Shown in pieces: positions 11,436 to 24,570 of a stretch of 64,000 nucleotides of DNA. The translations under genes were made by a program, and so were the position numbers. Numbering within the stretch: position 1 is the stretch's first letter; each line of letters opens with the position of its first letter. Where the stretch lies: contig CM034607.1 in the NCBI GenBank assembly GCA_020091685.1, forward strand, positions 30,254,831 to 30,318,830. Direction: 5' to 3'. Source of the DNA: Lutjanus erythropterus. Lineage: Eukaryota; Chordata; Actinopteri; Lutjaniformes; Lutjanidae. The notes under the pieces are model-generated. The model had not been told where the DNA came from. It was given only the letters and a program-made list of their open reading frames with translations, and did no database searches.

Positions 11436-12447
11436 AATGATAATAATTATTGTAAACATGTGAGATCTCTTGATAAATAACTGGAAGAATCAATGACAAA
11501 TCTTATGCACTCTTACAGTTGTAAATTGGAATCATTTTTTTCATGTTCGACCTGTTGTAGTGAACATGCTCTGATTCTTCAGTTAAACGTTATCTCTTTC
11601 TCTCTCTCCCTTTTTTCTTTTTTTACAGAATATGATCAACATATTGGAAGTTTTTTTTCCCGAACCTCTAGCTTGTTCCTCCAAACACTCTGTTTTGTGC
11701 TGCAAAGTGTTTTCTCAGATTTCTGACATGAGGAGGACGGTAAACGGACGGTTAATGTTGTTAGCTTCATGGTGATGTGTTAAAGTTGTGATTCGGTTTA
11801 ACAGGAAGGAAGGGAGGAGGAAAAGGGTATAAATGTTGGGGTATGTGCTTGAACTCACAGCGTGATAAATACAACGTGCTGCTGTTCACGCTGGTTTAAC
11901 TGCCAACATGTTCTTTCATATCTCTATCTTTTCCCCTTTTCACCCATTTTCTATTTCATCTTATTACAAGTGGGAGTCTGTGTCTGTGTGTCTATGTGTG
12001 TGTGTGTGCATGGATGATGTAGATGATTATACAGTATATACCTAATGCCAGATCTGTTACAGCAGCAGTGAGCCACACACTTAAAAGAACATCAGCATTA
12101 TATACACATGTAATCGCCCATTAACACACACAGGCTGCTTTGGCACATTCAGTTAGAAAGGAAAAGAAGTGGACAGTGAAACTCAAGCTTATAAAATCAT
12201 GTTTGGCTGTTGCTTCCTGTCTTTGCACCTTCACTGTCATGATCTCCCTACGTCTTTGAGAAAATGTGGCAAAGTAAACTTGTCAGAAGAGTGAAGAAAA
12301 TTTGACATAACATTGCTGAGGAGAAGTTGATTGGGTTCATCCGGTTTATAATAAGAAACTTAGTCGAAACATATTATTTGAATGTACTGTATGGCAGAAC
12401 AATGGGATATGCAAAGTTTATCTTGCATGCCAGAATCTAAATGGAAG
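11436..12447. other. Non-coding sequence
   Basis: Holds a pyrimidine-rich stretch at 11596-11630 and a short TG run near 11995-12010. No exon is supported. Confidence 0.35.
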
Positions 12448-12590
12448 TTAAAGGGACAGTTCATCCTTTTCCTCTGACCTGTAGTGCTATTTATCCATGA
12501 AGATTGTTTTGGTGTGATTTGCTGAGTGTTTGAGATATGATTAATTTGAAAAACTCAACAGCTGTGTCTAACTTTACAGGTCAGACATAA
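12448..12590. mobile_element. Fragment of a 'ttaaagggacagttcatc' fish repeat
   Basis: Starts with ttaaagggacagttcatcc and continues 'cctgtagtgctatttatc' and 'gattgttttggtgtga', a set of blocks familiar from teleost non-autonomous DNA elements. No matching right terminus is visible, so it appears truncated. A shorter relative of the end may lie at 55024-55045. Confidence 0.5.
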
Positions 12591-13908
12591 GAAAGGTGAA
12601 CGTTTAGCCCCCTGGCACTTTTTCAAGTTTAGCCCTTTTCAAAAAAGTAATTGAATAGGCCTGCTGTAGTTGAATTGGATTGCATTTGATTGTGCAGGTC
12701 TATCTAATGAAGTGGCCACTTACTGTAAATACCCTTAACTACAAAGTTGAGGTGTATAAAAACAGACCACACGGCAGTAAAGTGTTGGAAGCAGGAGTCA
12801 AACCCCGGCCCACACAGACGAGATCTGAAAAGTCAGTACAGTGGTTTGAAAGCTGTCTGCCTTTTGGAGCCATTCATGCATCTTTTATTTGTATTTCGAT
12901 CCAGTATTGATTTTAGTCTGACAGAAATCCTCATCTGCTACAAACCCTTATCAAAAAAGATATATACATGACATTTCCTACTCTTTGTACTGTGTAGTCT
13001 GTATTTTCCATTAAGAGAAATATACAGCATTTCTGGCAGAAACTGCATGGGCGTGACTCTGTGCCTCACTTTAAGGTCATCTTTATGTGTCTCTATGGGA
13101 TTAAATGACATAATCTCTAGATTTCAATGAGGCTGCTTTAAGGGCTTCGACCCCAGGATGATCACATGCTGAGATTATCCACTGATGGCTGTGTTTCACC
13201 CAGTAGGACATGTATACAGATTCACCTCACATCAAACAGATCAAAAACAGAGGCTCACATGACCTGTGTCAGGAAGTTTTATTCTTTTCAGGTCAAATAG
13301 AGTGTGCATACTTTTTAAATGTCTGTTCCCTTGTATGGTTTTGGCTGACAGTGGGTCTGTGGTTGCATTTCCTCTGGTTGCACTCATTTTGGGTCCAGGG
13401 CTGTGGATTTATAGATCTGTTTACAAGGCTTTCACTTGGATTGAATGATTTTGTCACAGTTTTCTGTAACATGGATTCAGCTGGCCTTTAGGTGGCAGTG
13501 TGCTCCATTAATTTAGCTCGCCCAGAGCCAGAATTTCCTCAAATACTGACACAGAGTTGAGCGAATCCTAGGTGTAAAGACCTCTGTTGAAATATTATAT
13601 GAAGTGTTTTGGTCTATTGTTATATTTTCAGTTTGTATAAGAAGGTAACTACTGGACAAATGTTGTTAATTATGTTTACACTAAAGTAATTTGCTTGCTG
13701 GTCAGTGATTTGTATTTGTTTTTGACAATTATACCTTCTAAAGTTAATTAGCTAATTGTAATGGAGACCTATCTGTAGGCTTGCTTCGTTGTACGATAAA
13801 AGTGGTCACTCAGACTAAATTTGTAGTCACTTGAAATGACCCAAACCACGCCAGTATACCATCCACCGTTACGGGAGCCTCTAGCATATACTGCACGTGT
13901 ACAAAGTG
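12591..13908. other. Non-coding sequence
   Basis: No supported exon. Around 12795-12810 'caggagtcaaaccccggcc' resembles a reversed tRNA B-box and could be a decayed SINE head, but no A-box or cloverleaf was found. Hydrophobic open frames near 13210-13491 lack splice or codon evidence. Confidence 0.3.
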
Positions 13909-13979
13909 CAAACAACTAATCGACTAATTGAGAAAATAACTGACCAGTTAATCAACAATTAATAATTGTTAGTTGCAGC
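13909..13979. mobile_element. End fragment of a 'gctgcaa' family element
   Basis: 'aactaatcgactaattgag ... aacaattaataattgttagttgcagcct' matches the right-end structure of the AT-rich family at 11003-11265 and 43893-44242. Only the terminal 70 bp or so are recognisable. Confidence 0.5.
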
Positions 13980-14112
13980 CTTAACCACATTAAGTGTTTC
14001 TGACAAATTATTGCAGCAGACTTTTTAAGGTTAGAACCAGGACAACTGATCCGATGTTCCCTCAGTGTCAGCGCCCCACATAACAGCCACCATCCCTGGA
14101 AAAACCCTAAAG

Positions 14113-14639
14113 CAGTGGTGGGCAATTATTTTTTTATGGAGGGCCACATGAGAAATTGATCAGGCTGCTGTGGGCCAGATACAAATGACATAAGGCCCTA
14201 ATAATTGCCAAATCTCTAATAATGGAATGGTCAGAAGGTGTATATAGGACATTTCTACTGTTGGCCAGCCTTTCTGAGTTGCCATGTGATGAATTGTGGG
14301 CTAATATTTTGTTGGCAATGTTCAAAACTTGATGTTTTACAGTCTACCATTGCATGCTTTATACAATTTGCAACAACAGCTGCAGCAAAAGTAGAAGCGC
14401 AAGATACACGGCATGAATGTAGAGCACTGAGTGAGTGAAGTCACAGTTTAATATACAGTTCATTATCATTACCAATGAAGTCAGCATTGATCCTTTTCAA
14501 AATAAAGGTCTGATAATGGTTTAATGGAAAGCAAATTGTGTCTTTGCTAGATTTTTAATTTTTGCTATTTCCATGATATTAGACGTTAAACCTGTCAGTC
14601 GGTCTCATCCAGCCCCCAGACTGCACTTTGCCAGGCCTG
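14113..14639. mobile_element. hAT-like non-autonomous element
   Basis: Left end cagtggtgggcaa, with 'ggagggccacatgag' just inside. The reverse complement of the right end reads caggcctggcaaa, a weak inverted match. The 8-bp flanks are ccctaaag (left) and tctcaaag (right), 6 of 8 identical, consistent with a decayed 8-bp hAT target duplication. No transposase frame. Assigned from the CAG ends and the familiar 'gggccacat' block. Confidence 0.55.
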
Positions 14640-14647
14640 TCTCAAAG

Positions 14648-15199
14648 TCATGGAAACGAAAAATAATAACAGACTAACACAGACTTGCAAAATAAACTCT
14701 AGCCCTTCCAATTTTAGTCATGTATTTTAAAATTAAGTTTCGTTTTTAAAATTTTGATAGTATCTCAGTTGTATCTGTTTTGTTTTTGATTTGTCTTTTC
14801 TGTCTTTTTGTATGCACCTGTTCCTGTTGGTGTTATGCAAAGATCTTGGTGGCATGATTTTTTTTTAGCAAATTATTTTATATACCTAAAAGGGGAGAAA
14901 GGATCACAGTTAAATATGAAAAAAATCTTGTTGTCACCTCTCAAATAAATCTAACTATAACCGTTATATCCGCCATTTCGTTTTACCCATCGGTTCACCT
15001 GTTTCTGTGACAAATATCTGTATGGCAGTTTGAATGGAAGCTTTCCTCATACAGTAGTTCATAAAAGGCAAGCAAAAAAAGCCAATGCGACCAAACGAGT
15101 TTTAAAAAAATAAAATAAATCAAATTAACCGCAGGAATGATTAACCTGCAGTTTCGAGGGTGAGGCTGAATTACAACCGCCAATTTCAGTGACGTAAGC
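14648..15199. other. Distal promoter flank, no gene
   Basis: AT-rich DNA that becomes more CG-rich after about 14960. No exon is seen. Confidence 0.35.
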
Positions 15200-15542
15200 T
15201 AACGGAAAAAAACGGGAGCAGCCGAAACACAAAGAAAAAGAAGCTAACGGAAGAAAACGTTGATTATAACGTAAGTAGTTAAATTACAAGTTACGTGTGT
15301 ATTGAACACAACAACAGTACTGTTAATAGAGTATTTTGGGGCCTGGTCAGGGGTTTCATCTGTCACCGAGCCGTGCCCACCATGCGGGGGCGCTCCGGCT
15401 TCACTTTTCACCGGCAGCAGCCATGTAAGCTAACCCTAGCTCTTCCCCGGCGGCTCTTGAAATTCCTGTGGCGGAGGTTCCTGGCGTGGCCGGTAGAGAG
15501 GGATGGAAGACAGCCACTGCAGGAAGAGACGAGAAACCTGAG

Positions 15543-15579
<37 letters not shown>

Positions 15580-16265
15580 CAGACATACACACAGAGGCAG
15601 CAGAGTCCGCAAAGCCTCGGATAGAAGCGGCCATTACGGCTGGGAAGCATGCTGGGAGCTCAGGCGGCTCGCCTCGGATCCAGACACCGCCTGGGATAGG
15701 AAACTGAGACCCGGATACGGCTTCGCTTGGAGCTTCGCCGATTTGAGGACGGAAACGGACACAGTGCCCCCCCTCCCTCCACGGACACTCATCTGGGGTG
15801 TGTTGGATATACTCCCTCCCTCAGACACACGCAGGAGGCTCAGAAAGCAGCAGTGGAAGCCGATATTCAAGGAGGGACTGGACGGAGACAACACACCGAG
15901 CGATGCGACTGTGTGTTCCCGCACACACACATACACAGACGGCGATAATGGATAGATAACGTTTATGTAACCTTCATTCAAGTAGATACTCACCTCTTTA
16001 ACGTCTTATATTTTCATAAATAAGCACTCATATAGGGCTTTTGTTGTCCTTTTTTATTCTTTGAAGTATCCCTAAGGATTATCTAACCCTGCTTGGAAGA
16101 AGTGAGCTACTGGGCTTGTAGTGTGCGCCAATGCATCAGTAGTTTCAGATAAGGTGCTGTTGGATTGGATTGGACAAGAGGAAAGATCTAGAGCTGGGGA
16201 CCGGGTCACTGCGGTAGTCTGCAGGCCGACCCCTCTCCACTCGCCAGCCGGCTTGCAGAGCCACC
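15200..16265 (+). promoter_or_regulatory. dst: CpG-rich promoter and 5' leader of the spectraplakin gene
   Basis: CG dinucleotides are clearly denser here than anywhere else in the window, above all at 15355-15950, as expected of a vertebrate CpG-island promoter. It directly precedes the coding first exon. A (GA)n run lies at 15549-15575. Near-identical blocks 'aagctaacggaa' occur at about 15197 and 15241. There is no obvious TATA box, as usual for CpG promoters, so the start of transcription cannot be fixed. The leader may be one long exon, or may contain a 5'UTR intron ending at a possible acceptor 'tattctttgaag' near 16058-16069. Confidence 0.65.
15382..15624 (+). other. Possible upstream ORF in the 5' leader
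   Basis: An ATG in a good Kozak setting (cccaccATGcgg) opens an 80-codon frame that runs through the GA repeat and stops well before the main start codon. If transcription begins upstream of 15382 it would act as a uORF that limits translation of the main frame. The peptide is arginine-rich and low-complexity and resembles no family I know. It may equally lie upstream of the true start site. Confidence 0.3.
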
Positions 16266-16359
16266 ATGGCGGGGTTCATACCGGGTCTTCTGCCGACAAA
16301 CCATTCCCAGGAGAAGGAATTCGCCCAGGCGTATGAGGATGTGCTGGAGAGATATAAAG
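16266..16359 (+). CDS. dst: First coding exon of a spectraplakin (dystonin-like, isoform-1-type N-terminus)
   Basis: This exon encodes 31 residues plus one base of the next codon. The start MAGFIPGLLPTNHSQEKEF is followed by QAYEDVLERYK. From memory, the latter stretch is identical to the residues preceding 'DERDKVQKK' and the first calponin-homology domain in isoform 1 of human DST/BPAG1. The ATG sits in a near-ideal Kozak context (gccaccATGg). An in-frame TAG lies at 16215-16217 with no other ATG between, which fixes the start. The exon ends AAAG|GTAAAG, a good donor, in phase 1; the split codon beginning with G fits the expected aspartate (GAY). Spectraplakins are giant cytolinkers that join actin, microtubules and intermediate filaments; this N-terminus precedes the actin-binding domain. 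The domain exons are beyond the right edge, so only the 5' end is present. The MACF1 paralog has a similar gene layout, so dst versus macf1 is not settled. Confidence 0.8.
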
Positions 16360-19013
16360 GTAAAGGGATAAGGGGGAGATGTATTGTGTAGTGCAGAGGC
16401 TCCCAAACTTTTTCATGTCAAGCACACCCACAATAGATTCACATTAATTTTAGAGGAATTCGTGTTAAGGAATCCCCTTTTTATTTTTTTAGTCAGTCAA
16501 TGATCAAACTAGTCACTATATATTAGTCAACTGAAACAGCCAACCTAAGTTCTTCCCTTGTTGTTCCAATCTCCAAAAAAATCAAATAAAAGTTAAAATA
16601 TTCAATTCCTCTGTTCTGTTGCATGTATGAGGATGCATTCAAATATCACAGTGAAGTTTGAAATATAAGCCAAACCAGAAATAAACTAATCATTTACTCA
16701 AGTTTAAAGATGAAGTGACTCAACTTTCTGTTGGACATTTGAGACGCATTCATGTCCCTCTGGGAATATTGCAGGAATCTAAGTGTTTTTTGTCATGGGA
16801 TGAAAGGAATGCAATGAAAAGACCTCGGAACATGGGTCACAGAGTGTGTCTGAAAGTGTAAGTTGAGCTTTTGGGCAGTCAGCCAGTGTTCCTGTCTGTC
16901 AGTTTCATTCTCTGGATTGTTTCATTGTTGATATTTTGGATAAACAAAGCAGGGGTTCTAGCTTTGCCACATTTTTGTACTTGGTAGGGGCACATTGCAT
17001 GCCCTGACTCCCTTGTAATCACTATTATGCTTTTGAGACACCAGGGGAAGCAGGTTTATGAGGTCCCCCTGCCCGCCAGCACGCCAGCGTCAGGGAATTT
17101 TCCCCACATGGCCTCATGTTTCGCCTTGTGTTTGCTGTTTGTCCTGTAAATATCAAAGCTGCTGCTCTGCAAGTCATTGGAAAGGTTGAGTGTGTCTCTG
17201 ATGAGGGTTTAAAACACTTAAAGATGAGAAAACAAGTCTTCTCAAACAGAGTGGTGCTTGTTGGGCTGCTGCAGATCTCTTTCTGTGCGTGTCTCTCTTA
17301 TTGTTACCCCCTGCAGCAGTGGCGTTACCACCAGCATTGAGACTCGCTGTTTTATAATCCCAGTGACAGGGGTGCTTTAAAAATGAATGCCTCTACTGAA
17401 ATTGACTGTGGGAGGGAGGAGGGTGGAGAGTTTGTGTGTGTGTGTTTGTGTGTGGGAGAGGATGGGGGTGCTGACTGCCAGTAGACTCAGGTCACATCTG
17501 TGATGCTGGCACTGATGAAAAGGGGGTGGTTTTTAATTATTGATTATGATAATGAAACTAAACTCCTTAGGGTTTGGAAGTTAGTTTGTGTGTTTTTCCT
17601 CTGTGTGTGTGTGTGTGCTTGTGTAGAAAACAGGTGGAGAAAGACAACACGGTGTATGAGGAGGTTCATGTCATCAGCAGTTCTTTAATCCTCCAAGATG
17701 AAGTATCTGTACAACAACTCTGTCTAACCACAGAGGGAGAAGCCCTTTGGGGGATGGTTTCAGTGACAGCTTGTAGCATCTTTGCTATGGCAACAATTTG
17801 TCCAGCTCTTGTGATTTTACAGTTCGTGGAATAAGCTCTTTATTGAAGAAAAGTGAAAACATGTGGCTCTACACGGTCAGCCATATCTGGAATATGTCTG
17901 GGTAAAAATACGCAGACAGAGTCTTCTGTGTATCTCCTGTATAACACGAGTTAAATCCTTTTGGCTCAAATAGTTGCTTTTCTCTGCAGCGGGTGGTTTG
18001 CTTGGGGCATAGCAAGGTATTAATAACAGAAAAGCATGTTAAATTAAGTTTCCAGTCCTTTCCTTTGATTTAAAAAAACTTTCTGGCTTTCACTTAATTG
18101 TTTTATGTAACAATTCACTGTGAAAACAGATGCTTTTTGGCCCAGACCTCTATAAAATTAACACACAGGGGTTTGTATTTATGTGTCTGGTATTAAAAGC
18201 CAGTTTAATGTTAAAATAAATCTAAATGGTAAAAGTATTAAACTTCCTCGAGAGGCAGAGGGACCTCCACTGAACTTCTCCTTCTTTCACTGTAAATTCA
18301 GACTGGGTTACTTCAGCGGCCAGGCAGTCCATCTCTCAGCCTGTAGCAAATGATTGCTTTCCATTAAAGTGCTATTTGTCGATCGCAATCGCAGTTCAAT
18401 TTTATCTGAGTACACACACTTTGATAAATAAATAAGGCATTAGAGGTGGTGTTTCCCATGAGAGGGGTGATTTAAGGAAGGGAACACAAGCACTTTGATT
18501 TAAATAGAGCTGGACGCAGGTCTCTAGGGCCTTTTGGCTTATTATGCATCTCCACACATAACAGTCTGAAAGTCCCAAACTAATCACAGGTCAGCGTCAA
18601 CTCTGGCATTGTTGATAGCTACATACCCACTGCTGTTCCTTTTTATTTGGCAGGTGCAATCAGTACATAAGAAATTGCTGTGGTGAAATTTGCGCAGGGA
18701 TGGACTCCCTTGCTGTTTCGTATGTATGAGCCCATGTGGTATAAAAATGACATAGGACCTCTATATTATCTTCGCATGCAAATCCTGTTTATATGTTCAT
18801 TAGATACATTTATAATAGGCCAAGTTACACTTTCAAACATCAGTGAAACTTTTTTCTTATTTTCGTAGATCTGTAAAATCATTTCATTTGTTATAATTGC
18901 CTCAAATTATGGCTACACATAGATATTTGTTTCAAGATCAATTATTATCTAATTCAAACCCCAAGATACCAGTTCCCGCAGTTGAGTCTTGAGATTTTTT
19001 GACTGACCAGCTG

Positions 19014-19062
19014 CAAAAAAAACAAACAAAAACAAAACAAACCAAAACAAAAAACAAATATA
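19014..19062. repeat. A-rich simple repeat
   Basis: Irregular repeats of aaaac and caaa units with almost no T or G. It may be the tail of an old retroposon, but no body was recognised upstream. Confidence 0.7.
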
Positions 19063-19647
19063 TACAATTAAAACTATAAAACTACAAAATAAAGAAAATC
19101 ACTAATTTTAAATCTGAGTTTGTGAAGCTATACCTTGATAGATGATGATTAAAATTGGTAAGTTGATCAATACATTTATCCATCAGTGGATTAATTAGGA
19201 GAATTTGTCAGTGACATGACCCACTAATTTGTAGCCCCCCCCCCTCTGTTAAAATAGAATGTCTTTAGTTTGATATGTGTTTTCTGGCCCGTAAAGCTGG
19301 TATTTACTATACTTTCCATGTCTGTGTGCACAAGAGTCTTCTAGGGTCCGTGTGTCATCAGAGGGTGTGCGTGTAAGCTCTGTGCAGACATCCATGTACC
19401 ATCAATTGACTGTGGTTGTGCAGACCTGTCTGCTGACATGTCCATGTGGCCACCACAAATGCCGATCTACTGTATATTTGTGGAACACATCCTCAAAGTG
19501 GACAATAGGAAGTAGAATAAACTAGGGATGGGGGAAATAACCTATTCTTAGGTGCATCAAGTATCTCTCTTGAAAGATTATGAATTGACGCAGAAAAATC
19601 AATAAACGGAAATTTAAAACCAAATTCTTAACATCACGATCGCCTGT

Positions 19648-19773
19648 AACTATTTTGTAAGACGGGCTGTGTGTTCCTTATGTCTGAGCCAATTGGATGG
19701 TGAAATGTAATAGACAGAAACATGTGAGTCATGTTTATGTTCTAAACCTGGCTACTTCTTGAGTTTTGGTGGT
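19648..19773 (+). repeat. Dispersed repeat, copy 1
   Basis: Aligns with 53158-53272 in the same orientation. Shared blocks include 'ttttgtaaga', 'gttccttatg', 'ttggatggtgaaatgtaa' and 'ctacttcttgagttttggt'. No open frame spans it. Probably part of an unnamed transposon; neither copy shows clear ends. Confidence 0.65.
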
Positions 19774-21600
19774 TCAGTGTTAGTGACCGTAGATGGATAC
19801 AATCTAACTTACAACTCTTGGTTTAAAAGCTTAAAATTGTGATGCATCAAAATGCATCAGTAATCTTTTTATAATTGCACCGTAGCCCTTGGAATCAAAT
19901 CGGGAGGTGATCATAGATACCCACCCTGACTATAAACAAAACTAATAGGCATTCATGGTGTCCACAGCTGTCTGTGTACACATCCGTTTGTGAATATAAT
20001 CGAGCCCTAAGGCTGCAGGTTTTAGACTTGTACCTCTGTGTGCTGTCAACATCAGTCACAGCTCACCTCCTTCGTCAGTGCTATAATAAGGCTGTAACCC
20101 TATAGGACCTGTGCTCTGTGTCCTCTGCATGTCACTCCACAACAATAGGACTTGTGCTGCTGTGTGTCACTGTCTAATCATGTTCTGTTCTTTGAAGACA
20201 TATAATGACAGTAGCACGCCTACTGTATTGGATGATATCAAGTTTGCTGCCCTGTCATTCATTCATTTTGTCATACACTGTTCTTCCTCTTTCTTTCCCT
20301 TCCTGTGCTGGTAGTCTGGATTGCAGCTATTTTCAGATCTTACAGTGAACTTGACCCTACAAACCACTATCCTGTATATAATGTGTGAAGTTTTAACTAC
20401 TTCGTCAGCTGTGTGTGAGTCACTTGTAGCGGTTGTCAGGAAGAATAGACAGAGAAATGTGAACTTAAAATCCTGCTTGCGGCATCACTTGACTGAAACT
20501 GGAGTGGGGGACATTTGATCCAGCTTAAATCATTCACAAGGGTGGAAGGGTGCTTGTGTATGTGTTGTGCTTGTGTGTGCATTGGTGCTCGCGTGCAACG
20601 GCTGTGTAACAATGACAGGATATCTAAAGCAATAGCGACAGGGTCATATATGGAAAAACACTGCGACCTGACTCAGAAAAAACACGCACACACTGAGTCA
20701 GTGGAAAACCAGATGGTTTAGGGCAGATTGACAGCACATTCATATGAACATTATATTTATTCAAGTAGCTCCATAATTTGCTTCTTGCAAGTAAAACAGT
20801 ATGGATTTCTCCTCCACTGCTGTTTTTATTTAGTAATTCTCAGTAAAGAAGTGTAGTAACATTTATACCATCTTAAGATTATCTTAAAAACCATGTCTGC
20901 TAAAATATCACAGGTACACAACAGTCCATGATAATCCTTTCAGAGGGAAATGTAATTCAGGAAATCTGTAAGGGAATGGAACAACTGCGACATTCAGAAG
21001 AACAAGGTGGTCAGGAAACCATTAGCCATAACTTTGCCATTTACAAATATAGACACTTGTAAATGTGTGGATTTCTGCTGTCTGTATGTGTTTGTATTGA
21101 GAGATAAAACTTTTGGCAAGAAATTACTTACACTGGTAAATTGTCAGACTACATTAATTTTGTATATGTAAAGTCTATTCAGTTTTAACTCTGTTTTGTC
21201 ACAATCTCATCTTTTTGTCAGGCTGGATAAGCTTCATGTCTTTGGCAAATTGAGCCATCTGTATCTTGTGTCAGCTGTGTGTGGTCTTGGTGTGTGTGTG
21301 TGTAGTGAACAGGGTTAACATCGTTGTAGATCTTTGGCTGAAGAAGGCATCACGATGTTCTTTCTGTATACTTAACACCTCTAACTCAGCAGTCACCAGT
21401 GCCAACGTCTGGCAGCTCAGTCCTCCTGCTGCACCCCGAGTGTGTGATTGTGTTGACCCTCTAAGCTGGTGTGTAGCAGTGAAGCAAAGGACACATTCTC
21501 AGTGGCTTTTTCCTGCCCATCAGGATTAATGTTTCACTGTTTGTAAGGCATACGGAGCCACACATACTCTTTTAACTATTCCCTACATTATACAGAAGAT

Positions 21601-21802
21601 AAGGCTGCAAATCAGAATAACATATTTTTCTGTTAATTGTTATCAAAAGTTGTAAAAAATAATGCCCCTCACAATATACCAGGTCCCTTGGTGACATATT
21701 GAAATTGCTTATTTTGTCTAAACAGCAGTCCAAACCCCATGACATTCAACTTACAAAGATATTAAAGAACTGAAATAGCACTGAATATGCTTATTTTCCA
21801 GG
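21601..21802. mobile_element. 'gctgcaa' family element, diverged
   Basis: Begins 'aaggctgcaaatcagaataac' and contains 'gcttattttgtctaaacagcagtccaaaccc', which parallels the 'gcttcttgtgtccaaccaactgtccaaaaacc' block of the better copy at 43893-44242. The right end is degraded. Confidence 0.5.
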
Positions 21803-24567
21803 CTGATCACTTCAAATGTATGTCTTTTTTGTTTGCTATGTACGTTTACTATTTCCAATAAATACACAAAATAAAATGTCAAGAAAGGAAGTTCTTATAC
21901 CTATTTTCCTAATTAAACAAAAATATGCAGCAGTACACTTTATGAATTCAAGTTTCTCTCTTTTACCAAACTAAGATTAGGTGCCTTAATTATTCCAAAG
22001 CAGTCTTGGTTCATCTTTCCATTGTGCTAACATTCACCAACGCTGTTTTGGTGGAAATAAATTCTTTTTCTCCCACTTGTCCTTAGACCCAGTGGGTGTG
22101 TACTGTGCTTCTGAATTAGAGTCTGTCCCTAGATAGTGGCTCTCACTCTTTCTTCAGAGGCAGAGGTAAAATAAAACGCATCCCAGGACTTTATTCAAGA
22201 GCATTTGAAATGATTAATCTTGAGCCTATGGCTGGGAAACTGTGGGCAACTCATACATAATAATCAATTTAATATTGAATACAATGAGCAATGCTTCACT
22301 GCTACACAAGAAAAATCCTCTCATATATGAAACAAAATTGAATTAACCCATCTTCTTAGTTTGTAATGGAATTCTGCTTGAAATCATGGTGTGCAACTAC
22401 AACAAGATATGATAATATGATCCTAATATGGTTGAAAGTGTTATACTCACAGAGGTCAGTGACTTAGCAAGACAGACAGGAAGTGTGCAGAGTGCCAGGA
22501 AGGCTTTGGAGTTGAGTGTTTGCTGACGTCTCACATTTTCATGGAATACAGGAAGTGTCAGGCCAGTGCTGGTTAACTCTTCCTGTCTCTCCAGATTTGT
22601 GTTTGTGTGTTTGTACCTGCCTCCCTGATTCTCCTCGTGCCTTGGACACACAAAGGACACTTGTGCTTTTCTAACCACCTCATGAATCCTATTAAAGTGC
22701 ATCTGTTGCTGCTTTGAATATGCCATCTTTAACTGAGCTCCTCTGTCATGTTTCCCGCGTATGTGCCTCTGCCTGAGAAATGTCATGCTGGACTAATGTG
22801 ACCCCATTAGAGGTAAAATTAGACCTTGAAATGGCGAGATAGATGATGTGTGGAAAATCATTCTACGCTTTCACAACTGGTTATTGGACAAGTGATCTGC
22901 AAATAATAGTGAGAGGATGAAGAGATTGAAAAGGAGTTGAAAATGTAGAGATGAAGAGAGGTAATCTCAGAAGAGGAAAGGATTGGAGGTTGAAAGACAG
23001 AACAACCAACTTAACTGAACATCAGACAGAGGAGAAAGATGAAACTATAGAGTGAAAGAGAGGCAGACATACTAGCTATCGGCCGGTCCCTGATTTGGAT
23101 CATTACAGCTGGATTTTTCCACGTGGCCTAGTTTTTCCCTTCCAACTCCCTCGCTCCTGCTCTCCTCTCATGGTAGATCGCTGCCCGCAAGAACACAACC
23201 TCCTCCTCCCCTTCCTCCTCCTCCCTCTTATCCAGCACAATCTCTCTGTCTTTCTGATCACACCCTTGTCAAACCTTTCAGTATTTTTCATCTACAGTTA
23301 TTTTGCTGTCACATTGGAAACTGCAAAGCTTTACAATAACTTTTGTTAAAATTTGGAAACCAACAATGTTCAAAAGGGATGTTAGCAGTATCTTAAATTG
23401 CTGTCATAAAATGACCTTTTCTCTTAAGGTGGCTATGAAGCAAATAATTATAATGAATGATCGCTTCTTGCTCCTCCTCCTGCTACTAGTAGCTGTTTCA
23501 TTTGCCCTTCTTTGTATTCGTTCTTTGTCATGGCCCACTTTTCTCTTCTCAGTATCGATTCTCCTCTATTGCCTTCTCCCTCCCTCTTGTCTACATTTTT
23601 CTCACATTCTCACTTGCTTATTTCATTATCTACTAATTCTTTCTCCCTCGCTTCTTCATCTTCTTCTCTTTCTCCTTCTCTCCTTCCTGGCCTCCCCCTC
23701 CTCCCCTCACTGATTTCCCATCTCTCCTCAGTTGCTTCCTGTTTGGTCACATTCTCCAGCAGCACCTGACTGTGTCGGCAGGAAAACCAAACGCTGTCAG
23801 AGCTGCAGCAGGGAAAACCAAATGCTGACCGAGCTTGAAAGCTTGCACTGCTGTTAATAGTATGAGAAGAAAAAGGGGGATGGGGAGGGGACCTTCTGGG
23901 AAATCAAAAGCTCCCACAGCTTGAGGCTGTGCTGGGAGGCCTCTCCACCCTGCTGGGACAAATTGGTTGTTATTAATGCATTATAAATGAACACCAGAAA
24001 AATGGGAAATATCAAGAAACATATGAAACAGTGTTCAAAATATTTGCAAGAATATTAAAATTACTAAATTAAGTGGATAATATGAAAGGAAATAAGATAG
24101 TCATTGACAGCAATGGAATGCATTTTTGTAGGTTTTCAAATACTTCTCACATTTCAGCAATACACAGAATTACAAACAAGATAAGATTGTTTGATGCTAA
24201 TTTTAATAGTATACATATTTACTGTGAGTGCGTGCAAAATAAATTACACCACAGAATGTAAACAGGAAAATAACTCACTTATAGTAACGCCTAGATGCTG
24301 TATGTATATTATCTATTTAGAAAAATACTGCAGTGTCAAAATGAGATTCTTCTGGCTCTGTCTCTGTTGCATTCTCCACATTTTATCTTCATTATGCAGT
24401 AAATCTGTCATGTCTCTTCTCCTCTCTCTTCCCTGTTCCCCCCTCTTTTTTCTCCCTTTTTTTTCTCCCCCCTCTTACTGTTCGCAGCAGCTCTACCCTC
24501 TTCAGCCCTCAGGGTTCTTACATAACCAGCACCCAGCTGATTTTTAGTAAAATAATCAATGGGCTTC

Positions 24568-24570
<3 letters not shown>
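21803..24570. other. Intron segment with opposed purine and pyrimidine tracts
   Basis: Purine-rich at about 22905-23070 and pyrimidine-rich at about 23190-23260 and 23465-23760 (runs of ctcctcctcc and tctccttctctcc). The leucine/serine-rich open frames at 23095-23769 come from that composition. No exon is supported. Confidence 0.4.

Larger units (their letters stand above)
16390..21600. other. Intron segment, mainly unique AT-rich DNA
   Basis: Shortly after the donor (16397-16450) 'ggctcccaaactttttcatgtcaagcacaccc' resembles a decayed hAT-type repeat end. TG-rich patches lie at 17430-17455 and 17588-17620. An A-rich simple stretch (aaaac/aaac units) lies at 19014-19062. One half of a dispersed repeat pair lies at 19648-19773. 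Open frames at 17500-17834 and 20111-20721 have no splice or homology support. Confidence 0.4.

Noticed and set aside
12780-12850. Second tRNA-like or SINE head
   Set aside because: Only a loose B-box match; no A-box at the right distance.
15468-15993. Arginine/serine-rich open frames across the CpG island on both strands
   Set aside because: CpG-island and (GA)n composition keeps several frames open by chance.
23095-23769. Leucine- and serine-rich open frames
   Set aside because: By-products of a pyrimidine-rich tract; hydrophobicity comes from CTC/CTT/TCT codons.
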